Of a stretch of 64,000 bases of DNA, positions 23,101-32,768 are shown in pieces. The first letter of the stretch is position 1. Every line of letters starts with the position of its first letter. The translations under genes and the position numbers were made by a program. The notes under the pieces were generated by a model. The model did not search any database, was not told the origin of the DNA, and was given only the letters and a program-made list of their open reading frames with translations. The stretch comes from Engraulis encrasicolus (lineage: Eukaryota > Chordata > Actinopteri > Clupeiformes > Engraulidae), in assembly GCF_034702125.1 (NCBI RefSeq), contig NC_085867.1, positions 49,117,898 to 49,181,897 on the forward strand. Reading direction: 5' to 3'.

Positions 23101-23451
23101 TTTTAGTGATGTGTTAAATAACTGCATGTTATGATGTAGACAAGGTTTTCCAGCCAAAGAGGGAATAGGCCCGCTGGCGGTAACAAATCTACTGAATAAT
23201 TAACACAGCATGAAAGGGTTAATGTCAAGCCTTAACAGCGGTAGGTTTTGAAAACAGGATGAACATGCATGTGTAGTTTGTGAATGATTATAATAAAATT
23301 ATGTTTTTATGCATTTGACATGGTAGCAAGAGGGAGTCATTGCAAGCCGAATGTGAAGAGAGACGACTCAGACTCTGAGGACTCGCTGGATGAGCTGCTC
23401 AGAGCTTTATCCATGGAGGACGAGGACGAGGACGAGGAGCTATTTCTTTGA
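20180..23451 (+). CDS. fam216a: FAM216A-family protein
   Basis: FAM216A is a small vertebrate protein of unknown biochemical function that neighbours GPN3 and VPS29 in other vertebrates. Seven exons join in phase: 20180-20262, 20392-20423, 21018-21142, 21396-21525, 22149-22323, 22706-22800 and 23327-23451 (765 nt, 254 aa). Exon 4 holds the family hallmark LTPGQRRYLCSIAASHN followed by KRLLTQHYMNIAHRC. The rest is basic and low-complexity, and the C-terminus is acidic (SEDSLDELLRALSMEDEDED). The exon 4 acceptor could be 3 nt further in (tandem CAG). The exon 4 end with its donor is triplicated (21494-21616). An ATTAAA at 23481-23486 is a plausible polyadenylation signal. Confidence 0.88.
21494..21616 (+). 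repeat. 41-bp tandem triplication covering the fam216a exon 4 donor
   Basis: The unit CATGAA..ATCGCACAC.GATGC...AACAGGTCAGCTCA occurs at 21494, 21535 and 21576, then breaks up. Each unit carries the last 32 nt of exon 4 and a CAG/GTCAGC donor, giving donors at 21526, 21567 and 21608. Confidence 0.85.
21745..21997. mobile_element. Degraded hAT MITE (CAGTGGTTCGCAACC type)
   Basis: The left end CAGTGGTTCGCAACC and right end GTTGAGAAACACTA are imperfect inverted repeats around a C-rich interior (GCCCCC repeats). It is related to the intact element at 51320-51567. Flanking duplication is not convincing. Confidence 0.6.
22455..22665. repeat. Foldback repeat in fam216a intron 5
   Basis: TTTCAAAAAGGAGGCCGCAC..TTGCATTAA at the left is repeated inverted at the right (TTATGCAAGGTGCGGCCTCC). 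The central parts hold CTGAAGAAGGC copies on both strands, the decayed core of the hammerhead-like family. Confidence 0.6.
22943..23083 (+). ncRNA. Foldback element with hammerhead-like core
   Basis: The arms 22943-22975 and 23051-23083 (ATCCGCACTCACAAGCTATG and its reverse complement) flank a hammerhead-like core. The core comprises CTGATGA (22981-22987), hairpin GGCT-TTAG-AGCC (22989-23000), GAAA (23001-23004), CGCG then UC (to 23010). Stem I is GCA (22978-22980) with TGC (23011-23013), continuing into CAC/GTG pairing. As in the copy at 12779-12845, one extra base (T22988) separates the core from stem II. Hammerheads are known in Penelope-like retroelements. Whether this one cleaves is untested. 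Confidence 0.4.
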
Positions 23452-23500
23452 CAATGACAGCATTAGCTTATTAAGGTATGATTAAATAATGTGATTGCTT

Positions 23501-23699
23501 TAGAGATGCACCAATACCACTTTTTTGAAAACCGATACAAGTACAATGAGGTGGCACTTTTTTCCCATGCTGCTTTCAAGTCCACAGAACGTGACAAGAT
23601 TTTGCATTGTTTTGTGTAATAGCAGTATCGTTCCTAGTATCGGCAAGTGCTTGACGAGTACGAGTACGAGTATAATGAGCATTATCGGGTGCATCCCTA
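23501..23699. mobile_element. hAT MITE, 199 bp, 8-bp target duplication
   Basis: The ends TAGAGATGCACC and GGTGCATCCCTA are inverted repeats, and GATTGCTT flanks both sides (23493-23500, 23700-23707). It inserted just after the likely end of fam216a. Confidence 0.85.
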
Positions 23700-24246
23700 G
23701 ATTGCTTGTGTCATGACATGTAGTAAGTAACATGTCTGTCATGATATGTAGTAATATGTCACTCACTACCATGATGTAATTCATGTAAACGCCTCAAGGC
23801 ATCATGATGACAGTAAAAAAGAAAGTAATTGTGCTCTACAAATTGCCTTGACGCCAGTAAAAAAAAAAGTTCAAGACCAACAGCATAGTTCACTAGCATC
23901 TGTAAATTTATTAGTGAGCGCATGATTTTACAAACAGGGGGGGGTTGTGAACGTTAAGAAGGCCTAAACTCAATTTGAAAGCCCAAAGTTATTTGCAGGA
24001 CAAAGAAATTAAGTGACGTGTACATAAAACAAATACAAAAAAGTGGCACCACAGTACGTCCTTGGAGAGACATCATAAATGCAATTAACTTTGACAACAT
24101 TGCATTATTTTCTTCTACAGCCGCCAGATGGCAAGATAAAATTGCAAGCGAATTCTGTCAACTTCCACATATATAAACAAGTATATTACATTTTCTTTTT
24201 CTTTTCTTTTTTAACCAAATGGTGAATGTGTATGGTACAGAGCAGA

Positions 24247-24499
24247 GGGGTATACCAAGAAGCTGGTTCAGCAGTAAACCTGGTTATGTTAGGAGGTAAA
24301 TCATCTAATAGAGGAGCCTGGACTCCTGTGAGTTCTTATGAAAATGATGACTCCAGGCTCTTCTATTAGATGATTTACCTCTTAACTTAGCCTGGTTTAC
24401 TCCAGAGGAAAATGATGACTCCAGGCTCTTCTATTAGATGATTCACCTCTTTAATTGAACCTGGTGTACTCCTGAACCAGCTTCTTAGTGTTCCCCTCT
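24247..24499. mobile_element. Palindromic MITE of the AAGAAGCTGGTTCAG family
   Basis: The left end GGGGTATACCAAGAAGCTGG and right end AACCAGCTTCTTAGTGTTCC are inverted repeats. The interior holds ATCTAATAGA.GAGCCTGGA and two inverted copies of it. Other members lie at 27506-27634, 30771-30917, 47620-47797, 49163-49651 and 51922-52096. Confidence 0.75.
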
Positions 24500-24700
24500 G
24501 ACGTTGGTGTGGAGGTTGTTGTCATGGAGCTGCAGATAAGAAAGGAATGGACAGACGAGCATCAGGGATGCGGGCTGGGCACCTCTTGACGACCTCCTCC
24601 CTCATGGCTGAAGGTCATCAGATGCTGAAGGTCATCAGATACTGCCCTCTTCTGCTGCCGTCATCTCACGGCCATCGGCCAGCCACCATCCCCGCGACCC

Positions 24701-27700
24701 TTACGACTTCTTATACTCGATCCTCTCCACTTTGACATCGTCACCGATGAGCTGATAGACGTACGTGACGACCGTGGACGCCTGGATGTCCATCAGGACG
24801 AACGACGGTATAATGTTGCTGTGTGGACAGAGGACAACAAGAAAAAAAAGAAGCAAAGATTCTGGTGTGAAAATGATGAATTATGAACGAGTTTGAAGCC
24901 CGCACCATCTAAAAAAAACATTTGACCTGGGAGCAGGACAACCAACAGACTAGATAGAGATGAAAAAAAAAAATTGCTCAGTTTTTAAAACAATTATTTG
25001 TACTTAACGTTTCGTGTGTGAACACCATTCTTCAGACATAAAGAAGAAGGGTGTTCATCCGCAACGTTAAGTAAAAAGCAGACCTATATCGTCTCCATCT
25101 AGTGTGATGAATTAAACATGGCTGCTGGTGAACTGGTGCTCATGTTTCTGCTCATCTTGCTTTCCTGTCCATTTTAATGGTCATGTTAGTGGAAAGCTGA
25201 AAGTATATCCCGATGGCTGGGAAACGTGACCATGTCAGTGGTGAAGCCTGTAGACCAGGGGTGGGGAACCTCTCATTCGAAGGGCCACTTCAAATTCATC
25301 CGAGGGTTGTAAAAGTCCTCCGAGGGCCGTACTATGAACACAAACCAGGATTTTCCCCTACACTTTAGGCCTATATTGAAGGCAGCCACATTTTAAACAA
25401 ACACAACCTTCTTTAGGTTCCCTGAATATAACTTAATTGTATTGCAAATGCATTTTCTAAGATTCCTTTACAAAATATGTCATATTTCATGTGAAGCTGA
25501 ATAACATTAAAATTCTATCGAGGGCCGGATAAAACGGCCTCAAGGGCAGCAAGCGGCCCTCCAGACATAGGTTCCCCACCCCTGCTGTAGACAGTCAGGT
25601 GTGAATAATACATGTGGATGATACAGGATGTTCATCATGACGGTAACTTTGTGCATCTTCACCTGACTCAAGTTCATGTATTCCAAGTTCTAAGATCCCA
25701 TGAGTCTCATGTGTAAAAATATTAACAAATAAAAAAAACGCATTGCACTTGACAGGCATGAAATGCAATTATTTCAGTATCCTTATGTGACAGCAATGTT
25801 TGATTTCTGTTTCTTTGTAACAACTCATTTACATTACATTACACTTAGCTGACACTTTTTTTGTATCAAAAGCGCATTACAGTTATTTAGATAGAGCGAG
25901 GGTATTGGTTGTAGTCCCTGGAGCAGGGTGGGGTTAGGTGCCTTGCTCAAGGGCACCTCAGCCATGGATGGAGGTGTAGGGAGGACTGGTAAGGGTGGGA
26001 CTCGAACCTGCAACCAGCTGATCTTAAAGTCCACCTCCCTAACCACTATACCACGGCTGCCATCATCATATTGAAAGGCCAACTTGGAAACTCCAACTCC
26101 CATCATCATTGTGACACAGCACTCCACAGTACACAAGTGCACACTGCACACAACGAAATTGCATTTATGCCTCACCCATGCAAGGGGGCAGCCCCCAATG
26201 GAACAGTGTGGTGGGACGGTAGCCGTGTGGTGGGACGGTACCATGCTCAGGGTACCTCAGTGATGGAGGAGGATGGGGGAGAGCACTGGTTAATTACTCC
26301 CCCCACCAACCTGGCGGGTCGGGAGTCGAACCGGCAACCTTTGGCCTACCCTAACCGGGTACCCATGACTCACACAAACACAATCCCCAACTCACTGAAC
26401 AACCCCCTCCTTACGTTTCCAGTGCATTGTAGGCCCCCGTGGCTGACCCGGGGTTGATGTAAAACTTGTTCTCGTTCTCGAAGGCCTCGAACTTGTGTGT
26501 GTGTCCGGAGATGAGGATGTCGACATCCAGCTGCCGCTGCAGCAGGGCCAGGCTGGCCATGTCCCCCCAGGGGATCACCTGGTGCCCGTGGATCAGGCCG
26601 ATCTTGAACTGGCCCACCGTCACCACCTTCTGCTCCGGGTAGTTCAGGTTCTGTAGAAAAACAGAGTACATTAGTTGTAGCATCAAAAAGGAGGAAATCG
26701 AAGGCACTCTTGTTAGCCAAAAAATATAAACACCCATTATTTAAACATGGCTATTTTAATTTAAAAACATGATCAGGGCAGACCAGGTTCTGTAGAAGAC
26801 AAAAACAAGTACCTCTATATATTACAAGATTATTTGTAGGTTTAGTTTAGTTCATTTGTTTTATTTAAACAGGGACCATGTGCAAAGTACATTAGTTACA
26901 AAAGTAAAAAGATGATCCTGTAGGGTTGTAAAAGTCATTGACCCAGAAAAAAATGTTTGCACTGGAATTCAATTCAATTCAACCAAACCATATGTACAAG
27001 ACATTGCAAATAATAATTTCATTAAGTCGATAAATGTCACAGTTTTCCCTTCCATCTCAAACCTTTAAGTGAAAGCCCAACTGGGAAACTCTAACTCCCA
27101 TGGTCATTGTGACACAGCACTCCACAGCACACACAAGTGTTCACTGCACACGACGAAATTGCATTTTTGCCTCACCCGTGCAAGGAGACAGCCCCCAATA
27201 GCTCCTGCAAGGCGCCCGAAACCTACCTCATCAAAGTCTCCTCTGACGATGTGGACGTCTCCTGCCAGTGTTTTTAGGTAGTCGTAGCTCTCCTTGGTGC
27301 ACAGGTTCCCCGTGCACAGGATATGCTGGATCTTCCCCGGTACCAGGAGCTTCTTGAACTTGGCCGGTAGTGTGTTGCACCGGTGAGGAATGTGCAGATC
27401 GCCTAGCACCAGGACCAACTGATGATGCAATAACGCAACCACATCCAGGTCAAACAGGAACAGAGGTGAGGATAGAAGGGTTTGTTAGAAAATCGATCGC
27501 CACAGAGGGGTGTGCTAAGAAGCTGGTTCAGGAGTAAACCAGGCTACGTTAAGAGGTAAGAAGGAAAATGACATTTCCAGGCTCCTTAACTTAACCTGGT
27601 TAACTCCAGAATCAGCTTCTTAGTATAGGCCCCTGGCCTTGTATTTTAGTGAACCCATAGCACCTGACACATGGAAGGAACCATAGTTCTTTTGCATAGA

Positions 27701-29531
27701 TTACGGTTAATGAAGCTTGTGAAAATTTGACTTACACCTGATTTACAAATTGTATATTTTAAAAACACCCTAAGCTCTTTTTATATCTGTGAACAAAGCA
27801 AGGTTTGTTAGTGTGTGCTGTGCAGTCTTAATGCAATATAAATTAAATATAAAATTCTGCTCATTATACGGCAATGAACCGGTGGGTGCGCCACACGGCC
27901 AATCGAATGATACCACTTGACCAATCCTGAGTCTAGTGCAGCTACGGTTTGGGTTGGGTCCTAGCAGGCCGGATTATCCATAAGGGCCAGTGGCACAGGG
28001 TGCAGGGGCACCAACCATATACAGCCAGTTAGGGGGCACCTCATTACACAAACTTTATTGTTCATAAAGGGGGGCACCACAGTGTCTTAATGTGGTCCTG
28101 GGTCCTCTCGGGAGGACTACCACACCTACTTAATAAGAAATCCAATGACCAGTCCCTGACCAGTCAGTGCAAGCCAAGGAGGGTAGACTACCGCACAACA
28201 GCCAGCCATCATCCCCATTAGTAAGTCTGCAAAACCAAGATTCCTCGCCTCGGGAGCGCAGTGAACAGAAATGAAAGGTTGGTGGTGGAGGAGGAGGAGG
28301 ACACTTACTCTGTGACCAGCCTGAGCACAATGGACAGGTTGATTGGAGGCAGGAAAGGGTGGAGTAGAGGGGGGTGGGGGTGAGGGGAAATGGTGTGGAG
28401 AAATCAAGAAAGAGTGTGATCAAATAAACAAAAAGTGGAAAACAATGTGAGATGAGGGGAAACTGAAATTAGAATCCAAACGTGAATAAATGAATGATAA
28501 AATAAAACGAGCCATTCACAAACACAAATCAGGAAAAATGGGGTTAGTGATGTAAATAAAAATGTTAGTAGTGATGATGGTGGTTAGTACTTCTTACGTG
28601 CATGCATGCATGAAGTTATGCATTAATATTGTCCTACTGAACAAAAACAATAGGGCAGCACAAAGTTATCTGAAGCAAATTAAACACATAGCATGTTAAT
28701 GGGTGTTGGCATTCCAGAAAGGCGAGCCCAATGCCATGAAACCTAGTCAACACAAACCGAATGCAATGAATGATTTGGTTATGCACAATGGCATTTCGTT
28801 TCATCAAGCCTCCCCTGTCGTACTACCAATACCAACCGCTGAACTCCAAACTGTTAGAGCTAGAACTAATTGATGTAAACACCACCAAGCTAGTTAGCAG
28901 CTGCCATGTACAGTTTAAACTGCTAACTAGCTTGCAACAGGCAACAGCTTTCCTTCAGTATATTTTAGAGTATATCTGCACATTTGTCGAATCTGACAGA
29001 TCTTTAAAAATAAAAGAGGTGTAATGCCTGTCAGCATTGAGTTAATAATATTATTAATTTACGAGGCACACAATCTATATCGCTACAAGTAAAGGCTGGG
29101 AGCATTTGCAACATAGCTAGGATGTCTTCCTAGCTCTGTAGCTTGGCTGGACCTTATCAGTGGAGTGGCTAGCTACTCATTCAGACACCATTTGGGGTTT
29201 CCATTCAAAGTTCGATGACAATGGGTGAATAGAACAACTAGCAAGCGAAACAAAGCATGATGATCCAAGTAAGAAACGTGTAAATAAAAACTGAAAGGGC
29301 CGTATCGCTGGCATAAGGCTCTTTCCCACTTTTGCTGTCAGTGTCATGTGATCTTTCACCCATCTCGAACTCCCTGAAGGAGCTGTGAGGCGACAAGGTT
29401 TAGAAACCACATCTCTATCTCCACAAAAAAGCTCGCAACACCTACATCTACTGGCATGCATGGTACACCGACATTTTCTTGCCACAATGCCGTTAAACTT
29501 TGGATATGTTTGAAAGCTATCTGCTTACCAT
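24701..29531 (-). CDS. vps29: Vacuolar protein sorting-associated protein 29 (retromer subunit)
   Basis: VPS29 is the metallophosphoesterase-fold subunit of the retromer, which recycles cargo from endosomes. It binds VPS35 and regulators rather than acting as a normal phosphatase. Exons: 29529-29531 (ATG only, followed by donor GTAAGC), 27227-27418, 26415-26650 and 24701-24818, in total 549 nt, 182 aa, exactly the usual length. Seen motifs are [34 protein letters not shown] and [11 protein letters not shown] (metal-site loops), with the C-terminus [12 protein letters not shown] 12-nt alternative exon encoding Ala-Gly-His-Arg lies at 28309-28320. Introns carry SINEs and several MITEs. Identity is secure. 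Confidence 0.96.
24960..25110 (-). repeat. Foldback repeat with hammerhead-like core
   Basis: Minus-strand CTGAAGA (25029-25035), a GTGT/ACAC hairpin and GAAAC (25009-25013) appear in order, and the flanks TTACTTAACGTT and AACGTTAAGTAA are inverted copies. It lies in the last vps29 intron. Confidence 0.4.
25256..25584. mobile_element. hAT MITE, 329 bp, 8-bp target duplication
   Basis: The ends CAGGGGTGGGGAACC and GGTTCCCCACCCCTG are perfect inverted repeats, and CTGTAGAC flanks both sides (25248-25255, 25585-25592). Its right end is the source of the tandem array at 32350-32597. Confidence 0.88.
25830..26062 (-). repeat. tRNA-derived SINE family 1
   Basis: Reversed, it reads GGCAGCCGTGGTATAGTGG with GGTTCGAGTCC and the shared CCATGGATGGAG / GAGGTGCCCTTGAGCAAGG body. 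Confidence 0.75.
26072..26372 (-). repeat. tRNA-derived SINE family 2
   Basis: Reversed: AGTCATGGGTACCCGGTTAG ... GGTTCGACTCCCGACCCG, with TGAGGCATAAATGCAATTTC and the GTGACACAG..GGAGTTGGAG 3' part. It ends about 40 bp from the donor of vps29 exon 3. Confidence 0.75.
27063..27215 (-). repeat. Truncated SINE family 2 abutting a vps29 exon
   Basis: Only the 3' half of the family-2 SINE is present. It ends about 11 bp from the exon 2 donor (27225-27226). Confidence 0.65.
28309..28320 (-). other. vps29: Conserved 12-nt alternative microexon of vps29
   Basis: Minus strand CTCAG|GCTGGTCACAGA|GTAAGT. The insert encodes AGHR between Met1 and Leu2, the same four residues known for the long isoform of mammalian VPS29. 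A pyrimidine-rich stretch precedes the acceptor. Confidence 0.85.
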
Positions 29532-29539
29532 CTTCTTCA

Positions 29540-30589
29540 GCTGATGTGTATGTTGGACCTCCGGAAAAAGCTACGCACCAACACGTACAAGACGTGACGT
29601 CACGTCGAATAGCCAACCAATAGAGTTCTTCAGCGGAAGCGGAAGCATGTAGTAGATTGTAGTCTTTCATGTTAGCATTTAAGGACGTCCTGGTTCCTAT
29701 CGGCTTCCGGCCTCCATTGGGAATGAATAGGGGTAAATTTCAAATAAGCTCCGAGTGCAAGCACGCGCTTAGCGAACCCCCGCAAACTGTCGAGGGTGTT
29801 AAAAATAGGCTGTAGGTAAGACATGGTTGATCATTTTGTGTCAAACTTCGACATAAATACGATGTTGCGTCCATATGCTAAACCCGGAAGCTTTTGGCGA
29901 CTACAGAAGCGGCGCCAGTATCTAACGGCATGTACGTGCGGAAGGTTGTACCCATGGCAACCAAAGGAAAGTATGTAGTTCGGAAGTTTTAATGATCAGA
30001 AAGGGGTTAGCAATATTGAATTATAATCGTCATGATTTAACATGTGAATACACCAACATGATGATACGATCCGTTCCACTAATGAGAAAGGGATGCGGGG
30101 ACACGCTAATGTTCGTTGTTGCCGTGCAACTTATATTTTTGCCAAACCTGAATCTCTATGGCGTTTTGCAATGTAAAAAATCGCCATGGAACCGGTAGTC
30201 CAAACGCCGCATACAAGTTGACGTCAACGCTGAAGAGCTCTATTACAATCCGATTCGTCAAACGGAATGCAAAAGAGGACATTTCATGTATTTGTTATGA
30301 TTATTTTGAGTTTCCATACTGCCAGTCAGCTAAACCAGTTTAGCCAAATAAATAAACCATGGAATTGTTTCATTTACCTTGGTTTCATTATTGCTCATAT
30401 TGCCTTCATTGTGCCAATCTAGCAGAGTAACAAAATATTCACATACAATCAAGACATCTGAAAAGTTTGTTTTTATTTCTGTTTGTGGAGATGTGTACAA
30501 AGAATGAATGAAACTGTTACAATTGTAATATATATATAAAAAAACAAGAAGTGAAAAGTTAGGTAAAACAGCTTTATTGCATTGCACAT
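29540..30589. other. Intergenic spacer between vps29 and noc4l
   Basis: About 1.05 kb separates the vps29 ATG from the noc4l stop. The vps29 promoter and 5' UTR must lie at its left end. No exon or known element was recognised. Confidence 0.5.
30573..30578 (-). terminator. noc4l: noc4l polyadenylation signal
   Basis: Minus-strand AATAAA begins only 12 nt downstream of the noc4l stop codon, implying an unusually short 3' UTR. Confidence 0.65.
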
Positions 30590-32701
30590 TTACTCCAGAC
30601 AAAAATGCACCCCCAGCACATCCCTAGAGCCCTGAAGGAGCTGTGTGGCCTTATCGAACTCCAGGGGAACCGTGCTAGGAGCCGTCTTCAGGTCCCTCTC
30701 CATCAGCTGCAGAACACAAAGCAGAACCCAAGACACATTAATACACTGATCATCTTCCAGAGGGGTAAGCTGGTTCAGGAGTAAACCAGGTCAATTTAAG
30801 ATGTAAATCATCTAATAGAAGAGCCTGGAGCATTCTAAAGAAAGTGAGGACTACAGGCTCTTCTATTAGATGATTAACCTGGTTTACTCCTCAACCAGCT
30901 TCTTAGTATAGGTCCCTGCATTGCCAAGAGTATAAATGGACCAAAACGACTTATCTGTTAACACAGTAAATTTGAAGTTGTCATGGTTCTGTTTCACATT
31001 CATGAAAGGCTTGCTTTGAATGTTAAGTCATGTCTCATGAAGATGTCTTGAATGCTTTATGTGTAGCTTATGGCAGTTGCTCTGAATGCATTTTGTATTG
31101 TAAAATGATTTTGAAAAGTAATTTTAGGAAATAAATCTGATGTAGAGTAGGAGCACTGTAATTACAACACTCTTTAGACCTGTAGACCATTACCTCAAAG
31201 GTGGAGAGCTCGAGAAGCTTACTGATGTCGTACTCCGTTTTGGATAATGGTTGGTTGATGAACTGGGCTGACTTTGCCACGTCGGGGTGGTAATGATTCT
31301 GCAGAGTCTGATAGATGACAAGAGATTCAGGGAGTAGCAGAGGAGTGGGCATGTAAGACTATGTTGTGCCAATTAAAAAAGATCATTTGAGTATGCAAAG
31401 GAAGAGGAGAGACATAATACAATTTCACCAGCAAAGTAACAAGATAACATATTCTACCCTTTTCTCCTCCCTTTTCCATAATGTGCTTACATTTCAGCCC
31501 ATAAATATATATTGCCAGAACATTTAATACAATGCTATGACTCTTCTCTGACTACAGTCCGAAACGTCAAACCATTACATTTTGTTTGGGAGCATCTAAG
31601 AGTGCTGCAGACCTTTATATTTTTCTTTCCGTCATCTTCTCTTTGGTCCAGCTCCTGTGCTAGTGATGTGCGTGCATTCTCTGACTTCTTGTATTGTTCA
31701 TGACGTCATATTTGACATTAGGCAGCACACCTTGATCTCCCATAAGTTTAAACCTCATTCAACATGTACTGCTGGTGTATATTGTACATGTATTATATTA
31801 TATTATATTATATTATATTATATTATTTTATATAATGACGTCCTATTTGTCATTAGCCAGCCCACCTTGACCTCCCATAGGCTGCTCTCCAGAGCGTGGC
31901 ACTGTGCAGGGTCCTGCTCCTCCATGATGTACGGGTCATTACAAGGCTCTGAGGAGAACGACAGCCAAACACACAGATTAGTAGTGCGACGGAGGTGTTC
32001 CTGCACCTGTTTGCCCCCCTCGGGGATGCGAACCTGCCACCTCGTCAACTACATCGGTTCGGAAATGGGAGACACAGTGCGATACCGCTGGACTAAAGGA
32101 CCAGTCCCCCAGCCTAACGACATCAACACTGTATGAGGCTTAGCAGTGGCATAGCAGCAGCATCAAAGTCAGAGTGTACTTTATTGTCAAAAATCTATGT
32201 AACAGGGTTAGCACAGAAGATTGAAATTGCGTTTGACCAGTCTCCATTGTGCAGTTAGACTAATATACAAATAACATATTGACAATAATCACACAGACCC
32301 ACATACGTATTCCTATGTAAATATGAAATGTATTGCAAATGTAATTCCTGCGGCCCTCAAGACATAGGTTCCCCACCCCTGCGGCCCTCGAGACATAGGT
32401 TCCCCACCCCTGCGGCCCTCGAGACATAGGTTCCCCACCCCTGCGGCCCTCGAGACATAGGTTCCCCACCCCTGCGGCCCTCAAGACATAGGTTCCCCAC
32501 CCCTGCGGCCCTCGAGACATAGGTTCCCCACCCCTGCGGCCCTCGAGACATAGGTTCCCCACCCCTGCGGCCCTCAAGACAAAGGTTCCCGACCCCTGTA
32601 CTAGTGGGTGATGACCTCCCATTTTCAGGGGCACTGCTGCACACGCGCATATAGAAGCTTCATCCAGAGCTGGTATGTGAATGTGGGAATGTGCATGCGT
32701 A

Positions 32702-32768
<67 letters not shown>

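Noticed and set aside
31540..31575. Hammerhead-like CTGACTACAGTCCGAAACGTC
   Set aside because: The conserved G of CUGANGA is missing and no stem I pairing is visible; at best a relic.
32350..32597. Regular 31-bp repeats suggestive of a CRISPR-like array
   Set aside because: The units are contiguous with no unique spacers, derive from a MITE end, and the genome is eukaryotic.
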